Assembly: GCA_028687935.1 (NCBI GenBank)
Contig: JAQTZE010000003.1
Location: 124,001-188,000 of the forward strand
Direction: 5' to 3'
Length of the DNA: 64,000 nucleotides
Source of the DNA: Sulfurimonas sp.
GTDB taxonomy: Bacteria > Campylobacterota > Campylobacteria > Campylobacterales > Sulfurimonadaceae
In this document: piece by piece, positions 1 through 10,075 of the stretch
Layout: each line of letters opens with the position of its first letter
Numbering within the stretch: position 1 is the stretch's first letter
The notes under the pieces: model-generated
The model's input: the letters and a program-made list of their open reading frames with translations, nothing else
Database searches by the model: none
Told to the model about the DNA's origin: nothing
Position numbers and translations under genes: made by a program

Positions 1-2038
1 AGAAGCTTTCAAAGTAAACAGATTTACCTTCAAGAGCGATGATTGTTTCGCTATCACCTTTCTCTTGGTCTGGCACACCAGGATCACTTTCTGAGAGCCC
101 TTTTGTCTCTTCATATCCAAAAACTACTACTGTCTGACCTTCGGTTGTTTCGAGTAATTTAAGTGCTGATCTCGAAGCTCCCGTATCACCGTTAAGTATG
201 GCCGTAGTGTCTGTGAGCATATCTATATCGTAAGTATTACAGCGAGTGATATCGTCTGCTTTATTGTTATTTGTAGTAAATGTTTCATATCCATAAGTGT
301 TACATAAGCTTTTACAATATGCTTTTGTATCATCGTTAGAACAGCTTTGGTTATCTGTTATACGCATTGGATAGTGAAAGTTATATTTAGATTTAGGTTT
401 TGTGGTATCTAATTCATCTGTACTATTTGTCTCAGCAAACTGAGTCATTTTGATAGATGTGTACCAGATATCCGAGCCGTGGTTTGTCGTAGCACCACTC
501 CATCCATCTCCTGGGCCTTCACCTTTACCTGCACGAAGACCTTCTGTGTCCTCTTGCCATGTCATAGCAAAACCTGCTGCAGAACCCTCTATCCAAATAT
601 GGTTGGAGTCTCTTGTTCCTGTAGTGAGTTGCATAGGTGCGTGCCAAGTAACTTCTCCTGTAACTGGATCGAAAATACCTCTTGCAGTCCATACGCATGA
701 GAATGGTACTTCGTAAACTTCTTTGCCGTTAGGTGCAATCATTACAACACGAGAACCATCTTGTGCTTCAGCATAGTCGATAGAGTTTTGTTTGCCGTTT
801 ATAGCAAAAAAGTCTTCAGGATAACTTGTATTTGTATCCGTAGTCACGGCTGTAAGATTAAATGGATTACCACTTGGACAGTATTTATCATTCCATGCTA
901 CTAAGATATTATTTCCCTCAACTGCCATCGTCGGTTTTTGCGCATGACCTGGGTACTCTATTTTTGTAGCTGTTTTATCTAGATCCCAAACTACTTCCAT
1001 AGAAGATTTATCTGAAGTATCTGAGATAGTGTAGTTTTTCCATGTAGTACCTTTGTCTAAAGATACAGCCGTAAAGACACCATCAACATGTGTAGGATCA
1101 CCGATATCCGCACTACCATCTCCCATTTCATAACCACCAACAACTTGTTGTGTGTAGTTTACGAAAATCGGGTGAACACTTACGCCACTACCAGTTAAGT
1201 TACCATCTGACGTTCTTTCAGGAACAATCACATCAAGACGCTCTATAGTGTTATGTGAAGTCGGATTTTGTCTGTTTGCATCTTCTACAGATTTTGATGA
1301 AACATTTCTTTTTAGTGTTTGAGAAGCATTGAAATCTGCTGCAAAAGGAACTTCAGCAGGAGAAACACCGTCATTATCACACTTTAATGTACCACTAATA
1401 ACAGGTGATGGTGGTGGTTTAGGAAGAGAATCTTCTAAGTGCGCTACCGAATCATTTGCATCTACAACTTCATCAAGATTAGAATAGTTGCCATCAACAA
1501 CAACAGTAAGAATATCTGTTATGTTTTGGTCATCCAATACACTGATGTTGACATCAGTTAAACTTGGAAAATAAGTTGGAACCAAGGCTGCTTCAAGAGC
1601 AGCAATACCATCAGAAGTAATAGTAATACCGTTGCTTGTATTGCCGTCCGCGTCAAGTGATTGAAGTAATCTTAAGATATTGCTTACTCTTGTATCATCT
1701 GCGTCTACAGTACCGTCAAAGAAGTCTAGAGGCGATACAGGAGTAGTTTTTGGTACTAAGCTTCCAAGTACTAAACTTTGACCTAGTCCAAATGTGACCC
1801 TCTCGCTACCTTGAAAGTCATAATTTCCATCAATGTTTGTCGTTCCGCTTTTAACACCTTTGTAACTTAGTCCTTGAACACGAGCATCAACGAAAGTACC
1901 AACCTGTGTTGCCACAGCAGTTGTACCACCATCGACAGTACTATCAGTCGAGCCACCTGAGCTACTACAACCAGCTATTATCGCCACTCCTGAGAGCACG
2001 AGAGCGGTTATAATAGAGTATGTAAATTTTGTTTTCAT
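1..2038 (-). CDS. Large surface lipoprotein, partial (C-terminus beyond window); possibly choice-of-anchor O-like
   Basis: Continuous minus-strand frame from ATG at 2038 (MKTKFTYSIITALVLSGVAIIAGCSSSGGSTDS...) with lipobox AIIAGC; runs off the window start without a stop, so it is absent from the ORF track. Family name from memory only. Confidence 0.75.
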   Translation of the reverse strand, partial: MKTKFTYSIITALVLSGVAIIAGCSSSGGSTDSTVDGGTTAVATQVGTFVDARVQGLSYKGVKSGTTNIDGNYDFQGSERVTFGLGQSLVLGSLVPKTTPVSPLDFFDGTVDADDTRVSNILRLLQSLDADGNTSNGITITSDGIAALEAALVPTYFPSLTDVNISVLDDQNITDILTVVVDGNYSNLDEVVDANDSVAHLEDSLPKPPPSPVISGTLKCDNDGVSPAEVPFAADFNASQTLKRNVSSKSVEDANRQNPTSHNTIERLDVIVPERTSDGNLTGSGVSVHPIFVNYTQQVVGGYEMGDGSADIGDPTHVDGVFTAVSLDKGTTWKNYTISDTSDKSSMEVVWDLDKTATKIEYPGHAQKPTMAVEGNNILVAWNDKYCPSGNPFNLTAVTTDTNTSYPEDFFAINGKQNSIDYAEAQDGSRVVMIAPNGKEVYEVPFSCVWTARGIFDPVTGEVTWHAPMQLTTGTRDSNHIWIEGSAAGFAMTWQEDTEGLRAGKGEGPGDGWSGATTNHGSDIWYTSIKMTQFAETNSTDELDTTKPKSKYNFHYPMRITDNQSCSNDDTKAYCKSLCNTYGYETFTTNNNKADDITRCNTYDIDMLTDTTAILNGDTGASRSALKLLETTEGQTVVVFGYEETKGLSESDPGVPDQEKGDSETIIALEGKSVYFESF

Positions 2039-2228
2039 AATCTTGTCCCCCCTTTAGAGGCTTCTCTGTCTTTCGCAGAGAATATTTTGTGTTTTTATAC
2101 TCTCTCATTGTAGGAAAATAAAAAAATCTTTACATCACACTAATGGGTGAACTTGTTTATTATTCGTTAATAATTGGCTAAAAAAATATTTTGGCCGAAG
2201 AATTTAACTCCTTTTGCTACAATACAAG

Positions 2229-5018
2229 ATGGCAAAGAAAAATAAAAAAAATAGTAAAATAAACCAAAGAATAAGACAGTATTTTGATGATGAGCCCTTT
2301 GATATGGGGGTTGAACGAGTATCCACTGAGACGCTCAGCGAGCTTATGCATACGCTTGGTCTTTATGATGTGGAGTACTCTAAAGCAGCACTACTTAAGA
2401 GTGTACGAACGCTTTGGAGTGATGCAGATACAGAGCTTCGCGCAGAGATACTTAACTTTTTTGCGAGTGATGGCAAGGTCTACAAATCGACAACGCCAAA
2501 AGAGCCCAACCAAGATAGAAGCCAAAAGATAGAGTCTCTTTTGCAAGAGCTTGATGCTTCTGCTGAGGAGGCTGCGTTTTTGTTTGATGCGTTTATGGAT
2601 GTCAGAAGCAAGAAGATAACTATAGAAAAGATGGAGTCTAAACTCAAACATATCCGTTATGAACTCAAAAAAGAGAAACTCCAAAAAGCGCTCGATGGCG
2701 TTTTTGATATCGATGATGCGCTAGAGTTTAATGCCTCTATCAAGTATGTGATATTTGATGAGACTTTTCACAAGATACTCACGCTCACGACCAAGCCTTA
2801 TGAGTATGAGTACCTTCAAAACGCAACTCTTGAAGAGATCATTGCAAAGGTATCAGAAGATAAAGAAGTGCTTGTGGCTCAAAAACAAAAGCAAACAGAA
2901 CTCTTTCTCTCAAGTATCCAAAAACCTCATGCCTATCTCACAGACAAAGAGATAGTCGCATCCCTTCGCTCATCTCCGCCCAAAACCGCTACAAGTCATC
3001 CCTATATAAAGGCTGCGATACTCAAGAGTTTGATAGAGACAAAGCTTGATGTGATAGAGCTCACCATGCATGAGCAAGAGCTTATGGTAAAGATCAACGA
3101 GAGTGTGCGTTTACCCTATTCGGTGATAGATTTTCATTATCATCTGGATTTGCATATCGAACTAGAGTCACTTTTGGAGACTATCTGGAGTGCAAAGCCG
3201 CTTGATTTTGAGAAAGTTTTGTCAGAGGCGAAAAAAGAGCATGAAGAGCACTTTGCTGGGGCACTCAAAGAGATAGTAGATGAGTGTAGTTCGTATGCGA
3301 TGCTGCTGCACTTCTCGCAAGAAGAGCTGCACAAAAAGGTCTATCACTTTTTAGTAGATCTACTTCCAAAGTCTTTGAATATCTCCGCAAAGACTTCCCG
3401 CAAGATTCTTCGTGCTTTTGTGGCAGATGTTCATGATCTGCTTATTAAAAAGCAACGCCAAGCACTTCTTGCGCGCACAATTCGTGACTTTAAAAACCTT
3501 TTTCCTTTGGCACGTTCTATGCGCAGAAAGCTTATCTTGCATATTGGGCCGACCAACAGCGGAAAGACCTATCAGGCGATGCAAAAACTCCAAAACGCAG
3601 ATACAGGATATTATCTAGCTCCTCTGCGTTTACTTGCACTTGAGGGCTATGAGACACTGCGTGAAAATGGCATAGCCGCTTCGCTTATCACAGGCGAAGA
3701 GCAGCTGCTTGATGAAGATGCGACACATATCAGCTCAACGATAGAGATGCTCAACTTTGAAGTGGATGTGGATGTTTGTGTCATCGATGAGGTGCAGATG
3801 ATAGACGACCGTGACCGTGGCTGGGCATGGGCAAACGCAATCATTGGTGCACCTGCAAAAGAGATCATTATGACGGGTTCTATAAACGCAAAAGATGCTG
3901 TCATAGCACTCGCTGAGTATCTTGGAGAAGAACTTGAAATCATCGATTTTGAGAGAAAAACACCGCTGTCACTTTTAGAAGCCCCAACGGAGCCAGAAGA
4001 TGTAAAAAGTGGAACTGCTATCATTGCATTTAGTCGTAAAGATGTGCTCAAACTCAAGCAAAACTTCTCGAAGCAGTTTACAATCAGCGTCATCTACGGC
4101 AATCTCTCGCCAGAAGTCAGACGAGAAGAGGCGCGACGTTTTAGAGAAAAAGAGACGGAAATTCTTATCGCAACGGACGCCATCGCTATGGGTATGAACT
4201 TGCCGATAGAGACGATACTTTTTTCTAAAGCAGAGAAGTTTGATGGGGTTACTATTCGCGATCTTCAAGCCTCTGAAGTGCATCAAATCTCAGGTCGCGC
4301 TGGTAGATTTGGTTTGAAGGAAGCTGGATATGTCGGAGCTCTCTCTTTTGATGTGCTCAAAATTGTCAAAAAGAATTTCTACAAAGAAGCAAAAGCTATC
4401 ACAATGCCGTTTAAAGTGATGGCAAACCTTGAACACGTCAGGCTTGTAAGCACTATTCTTGAAGAAAATTCACTCGAAGAGATACTCAAGTTCTTTGTAG
4501 AAAATATGGAATTTGATGGACCATTTCGTGCGACAAACCTCGATGATATGCTTGAAGCGGCGAAGATAGTGGATAATTATGATCTTGATATCGCTATGAA
4601 ATATCACCTTGCCTGCGCTCCGCTTACTCTCAAATCTCCATATATTATCGCTACTTTTGAGAGTTATATTTCGTACTTGGAGACAAAGACACCGGTTCCT
4701 TATGCTCCACCTGCGCTTGTTGGTAGCTTTGCCCAGACCTCTGAGGAGCTCTTACGTGCGGAAGATATGGTCAAAGAGATATCGCTTTATCTGTGGCTCA
4801 GTTATAGGTTTAAGGAGTATTTTGGGGAAGTTGGCATTGTTCAAAAAGCCAGACATACGCTCAATAAGTTTATAGAAAACTCACTCCAACAGAGCCGCTT
4901 TGTCCAAAGATGCCGCATTTGTGAAGCGCCTTTACCACTCAACTCAAAGTACAGTATATGTCAAAGTTGTTTTAGAAAGAACTATACGGGGAAAAATGTA
5001 CGAAGAGGGCAGAGGTAA
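2229..5018 (+). CDS. SUV3-like DEAD/DEAH RNA helicase with C-terminal Cys4 motif
   Basis: Walker A HIGPTNSGKTYQAMQKL, VCVIDEVQMIDD (motif II), ATDAIAMGMNLPI, QISGRAGRFG; C-terminal CRICEAPLPLNSKYSICQSCF. Start placed at MAKKNKK. Confidence 0.85.
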   Translation: MAKKNKKNSKINQRIRQYFDDEPFDMGVERVSTETLSELMHTLGLYDVEYSKAALLKSVRTLWSDADTELRAEILNFFASDGKVYKSTTPKEPNQDRSQKIESLLQELDASAEEAAFLFDAFMDVRSKKITIEKMESKLKHIRYELKKEKLQKALDGVFDIDDALEFNASIKYVIFDETFHKILTLTTKPYEYEYLQNATLEEIIAKVSEDKEVLVAQKQKQTELFLSSIQKPHAYLTDKEIVASLRSSPPKTATSHPYIKAAILKSLIETKLDVIELTMHEQELMVKINESVRLPYSVIDFHYHLDLHIELESLLETIWSAKPLDFEKVLSEAKKEHEEHFAGALKEIVDECSSYAMLLHFSQEELHKKVYHFLVDLLPKSLNISAKTSRKILRAFVADVHDLLIKKQRQALLARTIRDFKNLFPLARSMRRKLILHIGPTNSGKTYQAMQKLQNADTGYYLAPLRLLALEGYETLRENGIAASLITGEEQLLDEDATHISSTIEMLNFEVDVDVCVIDEVQMIDDRDRGWAWANAIIGAPAKEIIMTGSINAKDAVIALAEYLGEELEIIDFERKTPLSLLEAPTEPEDVKSGTAIIAFSRKDVLKLKQNFSKQFTISVIYGNLSPEVRREEARRFREKETEILIATDAIAMGMNLPIETILFSKAEKFDGVTIRDLQASEVHQISGRAGRFGLKEAGYVGALSFDVLKIVKKNFYKEAKAITMPFKVMANLEHVRLVSTILEENSLEEILKFFVENMEFDGPFRATNLDDMLEAAKIVDNYDLDIAMKYHLACAPLTLKSPYIIATFESYISYLETKTPVPYAPPALVGSFAQTSEELLRAEDMVKEISLYLWLSYRFKEYFGEVGIVQKARHTLNKFIENSLQQSRFVQRCRICEAPLPLNSKYSICQSCFRKNYTGKNVRRGQR

Positions 5019-5030
5019 CAGCTGTTTTTT

Positions 5031-5094
5031 AGACTGCCACGCTGCGCTCGCAGTGACGAGAATTTCGTCTTTGCGAGGAGCGAAGTGGCAATCT
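5031..5094. repeat. Palindromic REP/MITE-like element, possibly also a bidirectional terminator
   Basis: AGACTGCCACGCTGCGCTCGCAGTGACGA...CGTCTTTGCGAGGAGCGAAGTGGCAATCT: imperfect inverted repeat between two convergent genes. Confidence 0.75.
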
Positions 5095-6682
5095 AGCTTT
5101 TGAACTCTTCTATAGATGTTTTGAGTGCTTTGGCTACTTGAACAAGTCGCTGTAGGTCTATCTCTATACTCTGAACACTTGTTCCGTTGGCAGTGGAGAG
5201 TGTCTCTATCTCAGCGATATCGTGTATGATCTCTTCGAGGTTTTGTGACATTTTGAGACTGTCTTCTTTTGAGTCGTTTGCTACTTTGCTTGAATGTGTT
5301 ATTGCACTCGAAGTCGCATTAATCTTATTTTGTACATCATAGGATACATTTGAGAGATTTTCTATATTTTTGGCGTTAACATGCATCTTGTCACTTACAT
5401 CATTGATAGACTGTACGATAGTGCTCACGCTGATATCTATCTCTGTAAGACTTTTTTGTGTTCGCTCTGCAAGTTTACGCACTTCATCCGCTACAACGGC
5501 AAATCCACGTCCATGCTCACCTGCACGTGCCGCTTCTATGGCTGCGTTTAGGGCGAGAAGATTTGTTTGCTCCGCAATATCTTTGATAACGCCAAGGACA
5601 CCTTTTACCTGATCTGCATTGCTTTTGAGACCTGCAAGTTCGTTGGAGAGCTCATTTTCTATTGCGACAAAAGAGACAACTTCTTCACTGAGCGAATTAA
5701 GCGCGATCATGGCTGTATTGAGCTCAATATTTGCATCTTCTACTGTTTTTTTCGTCTCTTCGGTTGCAGCGATTGTTTGGGATAGAAGTGACTTGATGGC
5801 ATTACTTTTGAGTGTTGTCTGGTGGACAATCTCACGTTCTTGCTGTGTCCCTTTGCGGATAACATGGCTGGAGAGTTCGATTTCAGAAGCGATAGCCGAG
5901 TTTTCATGACCGAGAGATTTTATCTCATTGACAGTGCCTTGAATCATCTGTATAAATTTATTTACCTCTTTTGCGGCATCTCCAAATTCGTTGCCATCTT
6001 TGTAAGTGAGACGTTTGGTGAGATCTTTATCCCCGCTGATAAGAGAAGATATACGTCTCTTGAGGTCGCCTAGAGGAGTGAAAATCTCTTTGATGAAAAA
6101 GATAGTCGCAACAACAGCAAACAAAAGACCGCCAATTGCTAGAGAGATAATAAGTGTCATATTTGTAGAAGATATCTCTGCATCGTTTTTATCCAAAGAC
6201 ATTGTAAGATCCATTGCACCAAGAGCATACCCAACTTCTGCGTTGTAGTGACAGCTGAGACAGCGATCTTCTGCAATCATAGGTTTGAGCATACGGATAG
6301 TATGATGGCTATTTTCATCTTTTTCTATAAGGTTGGTTGTTTTATTTTTAAGCACATCTATGATGAGCGGATCTGTGGTAAACTCTTCACCTTCTCCATA
6401 GACTTCAAGTACTGCTTGCGATTTTGTAATCTTTAAATCTTCTATTCCTTCGATACTTTTCGCACTTGTAAATGCATGCTTGACAACAGCTGCATCGCCC
6501 ATCATCATACTTGCAGTCATTGTCTGAAAGATGGATTCACTGAGCATTTTGAGTGATTGCTGATTGTTTTCGTTTGAGAGTTTATGAAGTGTTTGCGAAA
6601 GATAGTAGCTGATGCTTACGAGACCGATAACACTGAGTGCTAGAACGGAAGCTATAACTTTTGATTTTACTGACATGAACAT
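5093..6682 (-). CDS. Methyl-accepting chemotaxis protein with CXXCH in the periplasmic sensor domain
   Basis: Hallmark [40 protein letters not shown]-terminal TM; sensor contains [22 protein letters not shown]. Confidence 0.93.
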   Translation of the reverse strand: MFMSVKSKVIASVLALSVIGLVSISYYLSQTLHKLSNENNQQSLKMLSESIFQTMTASMMMGDAAVVKHAFTSAKSIEGIEDLKITKSQAVLEVYGEGEEFTTDPLIIDVLKNKTTNLIEKDENSHHTIRMLKPMIAEDRCLSCHYNAEVGYALGAMDLTMSLDKNDAEISSTNMTLIISLAIGGLLFAVVATIFFIKEIFTPLGDLKRRISSLISGDKDLTKRLTYKDGNEFGDAAKEVNKFIQMIQGTVNEIKSLGHENSAIASEIELSSHVIRKGTQQEREIVHQTTLKSNAIKSLLSQTIAATEETKKTVEDANIELNTAMIALNSLSEEVVSFVAIENELSNELAGLKSNADQVKGVLGVIKDIAEQTNLLALNAAIEAARAGEHGRGFAVVADEVRKLAERTQKSLTEIDISVSTIVQSINDVSDKMHVNAKNIENLSNVSYDVQNKINATSSAITHSSKVANDSKEDSLKMSQNLEEIIHDIAEIETLSTANGTSVQSIEIDLQRLVQVAKALKTSIEEFKS

Positions 6683-6768
6683 GACGATTCCTATTAACGC
6701 GATATATTTGATACAAAGGTTTTTATTGTACAGAATAAAATCTTGTTTTAGTATAAAAAGAGCTCTTT

Positions 6769-7575
6769 TTAAAGAGAGTAGAAAATATATTCCATCTCTT
6801 CGAGCAGTTTTTGTTCATCAAGAGCTGCGTTTTGTCCATATGCGAGTGCCGTATGTACTCCAAAATGCTGATCTAGATTGTGAGAACTCTGCATATCTTC
6901 AAAGTCACAATCACTCCAAACGCAGTGTGGAATATAGCTCAAAAGGGAGAACTCTTTGTACGCTTTGGGGGTGATAAGTGTGATATTTGCATCTTTGAGA
7001 CGCATCAGTACATCTTCTCTGAGCATATCTGCCAAGAGAAGAGCATTGAGCATCTGCACCTCTTGGGCTAAGACGATATGAAAACGTCTGCTTGCTTGCA
7101 TCAAAAAACCTGCACAAAAAATCTCTATGGCATTTTCTTTGGGAGATAGAAGCTCAAATCTTTTTGTTTTATCGGCGAGTGAGACGATTTTTTCTCTATT
7201 TTGATTGATGTAAGGAGCTGCATTTGCACAAAGAATGAGATAAGTTCCCTTCAAGTCATAGCTTTTTCCAAGCTCCATTCCCATACCAAAAATCTCTTTT
7301 GCATCTTTGGCACTGCGTTTTGGATCTATCTCGAGGAGTTCTAGCGCACTGAAGCCACAAAGTGTATGGACAGCGCGCGTTATGTTTAAGGGTGCATAGG
7401 GATTTGTGAGCGATGCAGGCTGCGTAGTAAAAGTTCCATGGAGTAAAAATTCACTTGCGTTTATTTGATCTTGTTGTGCACTCTCATCAGCAGAAGAAGA
7501 TGTGAGAAAAAGAAAATCTGCCTTACCTAAGGGAAGGGCATCGTCTTGATTTGTAAAAATATTATAGGTTTTCAT
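6769..7575 (-). CDS. Conserved protein, possibly CobT-like (nicotinate-nucleotide phosphoribosyltransferase family)
   Basis: 268 aa ORF; weak resemblance to the TIGR00303/CobT-like family ([49 protein letters not shown]). Confidence 0.45.
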   Translation of the reverse strand: MKTYNIFTNQDDALPLGKADFLFLTSSSADESAQQDQINASEFLLHGTFTTQPASLTNPYAPLNITRAVHTLCGFSALELLEIDPKRSAKDAKEIFGMGMELGKSYDLKGTYLILCANAAPYINQNREKIVSLADKTKRFELLSPKENAIEIFCAGFLMQASRRFHIVLAQEVQMLNALLLADMLREDVLMRLKDANITLITPKAYKEFSLLSYIPHCVWSDCDFEDMQSSHNLDQHFGVHTALAYGQNAALDEQKLLEEMEYIFYSL

Positions 7576-7656
7576 GGAGTTTCTTTTTTTACGTAGTCTA
7601 CACTGTTTTTCGATTTTACGCCACCATAAAAGAAACGGTGGCGTTTTGTAGCGAGT

Positions 7657-8355
7657 TTATCTTTTTTGCGCTTGGTTACTTAGGCTCATCCCTTGGTCTT
7701 GCATGTAGAGTTCATGATACGGCCCGACAGGTAAAGAGGATATAAGTCTTTGGTTTGCTTGATGTGCGTATTTGACATAATCAGCAGAAGCAGTGCTAAT
7801 GGCAGTTACTATTGCGCTTGCAATAAGTCCTGCAACCCCACTGTTACTATTGTTGCCACCACTGAGATCGACTACGACACTTCCTCGATACGCCCATAAT
7901 GTTTCTGAACTTTTTGTAGAGACGATTTTGGACTCGATGGAGACAGTGAGGCTTGACGCGACAACAAGATAGGAAACATCCCATTTTTTGATGCGGGTGA
8001 AGAGTACGGCATCCGCTCCAAAATAGTCATAAAATTTATCAAGTGGCATACTGTAGAGGAGTTCTGTATCGTAAACGCCTTCTTGTTTCATGATGTCGCC
8101 CACCATTTCCACTGGAAAAGTATAGTAACCCATCATGGCATAAGGCATCTCAGCCGTCGTCATATAGTAGTCTTTTGCCTGAGCATCCGTACTCTCATTC
8201 ATAGGAGGAAGGATGAGCAAAGAACGAGGCTGCTCCTCATACATCTTAGGAAACGCATCTCCTTTTGTGAGAGGCTTTGGTGGGGTTACACAGCCTGAGA
8301 GGAGAAAACTTACAGCGGTGACAAGTAAAAGAGTTAGTCGTTTTTTATTGATCAT
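7657..8355 (-). CDS. DUF799 / GNA1162-like lipoprotein
   Basis: Lipobox LLSGC; RSLLILPPMNESTDAQAKDYYMTT...LWAYRGSVVVD typical of DUF799; 4-nt overlap with upstream lipoprotein gene. Confidence 0.8.
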   Translation of the reverse strand: MINKKRLTLLLVTAVSFLLSGCVTPPKPLTKGDAFPKMYEEQPRSLLILPPMNESTDAQAKDYYMTTAEMPYAMMGYYTFPVEMVGDIMKQEGVYDTELLYSMPLDKFYDYFGADAVLFTRIKKWDVSYLVVASSLTVSIESKIVSTKSSETLWAYRGSVVVDLSGGNNSNSGVAGLIASAIVTAISTASADYVKYAHQANQRLISSLPVGPYHELYMQDQGMSLSNQAQKR

Positions 8356-8732
8356 TTGCTCGCTCCTTGTGCGACTTGCACTTTTTTGATCATTCTGTCC
8401 ATAAAGTGTGCTGACTCAGGATAGAGTGCTTTTTCTTTCTCAAAACTCGCTATTGCCTCAGCGGGTTTATTCGCTTTGAGGTAGAGGTAGCCAAGGTTTG
8501 CATACATACCAGGGGCGACTCTTCCTGAACTACTTTGGTCACTTTTTTCTATAGCTTCTTGCATCGCTTTTTGGAGTTCGAGCATGGACTCTTCTGTAGG
8601 GCTTTTCTTTGAAGCATAGTACGCATCGTTGTACTCACCGTACTCATAGAGCGGTTTTGGTGTTGATGAACATGCGTTCATCATAAACGCAAGCGTGACA
8701 CTACAAAGAGCTAAAGAGATTTTTGTTCTCAT
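8352..8732 (-). CDS. DUF4810-like lipoprotein
   Basis: Lipobox FMMNAC; YEYGEYNDAYYASKKSPTEE, TPR-like C-term; operonic. Confidence 0.78.
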   Translation of the reverse strand: MRTKISLALCSVTLAFMMNACSSTPKPLYEYGEYNDAYYASKKSPTEESMLELQKAMQEAIEKSDQSSSGRVAPGMYANLGYLYLKANKPAEAIASFEKEKALYPESAHFMDRMIKKVQVAQGASK

Positions 8733-9031
8733 TATTTAACCTCTATCTCTTTGGCAACACCATCACTTATATATACATCTCGCGTAACTATAAGAGAATC
8801 CCCTCTATAAATTTTGATGATATGTTTGCCTGGAGTGATTGCGTATTGGTGCTTTTCACCTGCGCTCACATTGAACTCTACGGCATCATCTATAGAGACT
8901 CTGATGTCAGAGACGTTGCCGTTAAAGTAAAGATAAGATTTTGGAGCTTCCGTTTTGACTCCCTCTTTGTAGCCACATCCTGATGTCATAAGAAGCAAGA
9001 ACAAACTTGCTATTGATAAAACTGTTTTCAT
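8732..9031 (-). CDS. Small lipoprotein, PEGA-like fold suspected
   Basis: Lipobox LLMTSGC; overlaps neighbouring ORFs by 1 nt in the operon. Confidence 0.65.
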   Translation of the reverse strand: MKTVLSIASLFLLLMTSGCGYKEGVKTEAPKSYLYFNGNVSDIRVSIDDAVEFNVSAGEKHQYAITPGKHIIKIYRGDSLIVTRDVYISDGVAKEIEVK

Positions 9032-10017
9032 TATTTAGCTCCTGCTTGGATATAAAGATCAGAGAAGTTTTTCTCTTGAATCTGTGAAGTGATATCTCCG
9101 CTTTTTATCTCTGCCAAAGAGACTTCCGTCTCAGCTGTGTCACCCATAGTAGCTGTGATTTGGAGTTGAGCTACTTTTTTACCAGGAAGCGTTATCATCA
9201 TATTATTTTGAGGATTTTTAGTCTGCGTCCCTTTTTTGTAGACATCAAAAATATCGCCGACTTTGATGTTTTGGCTCTTGCCACCTGAAGTGATAAGTGA
9301 GCCATCTTCATATCCAAGGATATAGCCTCTCCAAGGTTTATCAAGCATATTTTCCATGATGTTTGATGTGAGATCTGAGATAGCTGCATCAATCGCTTTA
9401 TCGTTCAGTTGACCGTCATAACTCGCAGTAGCACCTACGCCCATAACAGTTCCAGCTTCACTAAACGCAGAGCCTTTTCCCTCTTCAGAGTAGATAATCT
9501 GACCTGTACTCACATCTACGATACGGATATGTACCTTGGCAAAAGTCTCTTGTTTTTTGACACGGCTAAAGAGCCCCACATCACTTGACTCTTTACGTCC
9601 GAATTCTGTAATTGATCCTACGATGAGAAAGTCAGCAGAATTGTTTAGTTGAGGTGCATTTCCGATTTGAAGCTCTTGCTCTATTTTGGAGAGATCTGCA
9701 CGCTCTAGCATGATAAATCTGCCTGATTGGAAAAGTTTTGCTGAGAGGATATCCATCGCTTGCTTGCCGATTTTGTCATTATCTTTGTCGATGAAAAAGC
9801 TCTGACCATATTTTGTCTCGTTGCTAAATCTGCCGATAGCGACCTTGCGTTTGAGCCCTAAAGGTTCATCTTCTTGGAGCGCTGCGATAGTCTGGCTTGT
9901 TTGTATTGCACTGGGTGTTTCGTGCGTCTCAGTTTTTTGCATTGTGGCACAGCCGCCGACCATAAAGGAGAGACCTGCTACGAGAGAGATAGTTTTAAAA
10001 ATCATGGGAAACCTCAT
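9031..10017 (-). CDS. CsgG/HfaB family lipoprotein
   Basis: Lipobox FMVGGC; RKVAIGRFSNETKYGQSFF...DILSAKLFQSGRFIMLERADLSKIEQEL; IRIVDVSTGQIIYSEEGKGSA. Confidence 0.88.
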   Translation of the reverse strand: MRFPMIFKTISLVAGLSFMVGGCATMQKTETHETPSAIQTSQTIAALQEDEPLGLKRKVAIGRFSNETKYGQSFFIDKDNDKIGKQAMDILSAKLFQSGRFIMLERADLSKIEQELQIGNAPQLNNSADFLIVGSITEFGRKESSDVGLFSRVKKQETFAKVHIRIVDVSTGQIIYSEEGKGSAFSEAGTVMGVGATASYDGQLNDKAIDAAISDLTSNIMENMLDKPWRGYILGYEDGSLITSGGKSQNIKVGDIFDVYKKGTQTKNPQNNMMITLPGKKVAQLQITATMGDTAETEVSLAEIKSGDITSQIQEKNFSDLYIQAGAK

Positions 10018-10075
10018 ATATTGGATTTTGCTAAGTATACGTTATTTTTCTTAAATATAATTAATTCTAACCAAA

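Noticed and set aside
450-716. Small plus-strand ORFs opposite the 1-2038 lipoprotein
   Set aside because: Antisense to a long continuous lipoprotein frame with a signal peptide; compositions look like shadow ORFs.
3647-4093. 148-aa minus-strand ORF (Ser-rich) inside the helicase gene
   Set aside because: Shadow ORF of a strongly supported helicase CDS; no recognisable domain.
5400-5620. Near-identical DNA shared with 24420-24640 as a mobile repeat
   Set aside because: It is the conserved signalling hairpin of two paralogous MCPs.
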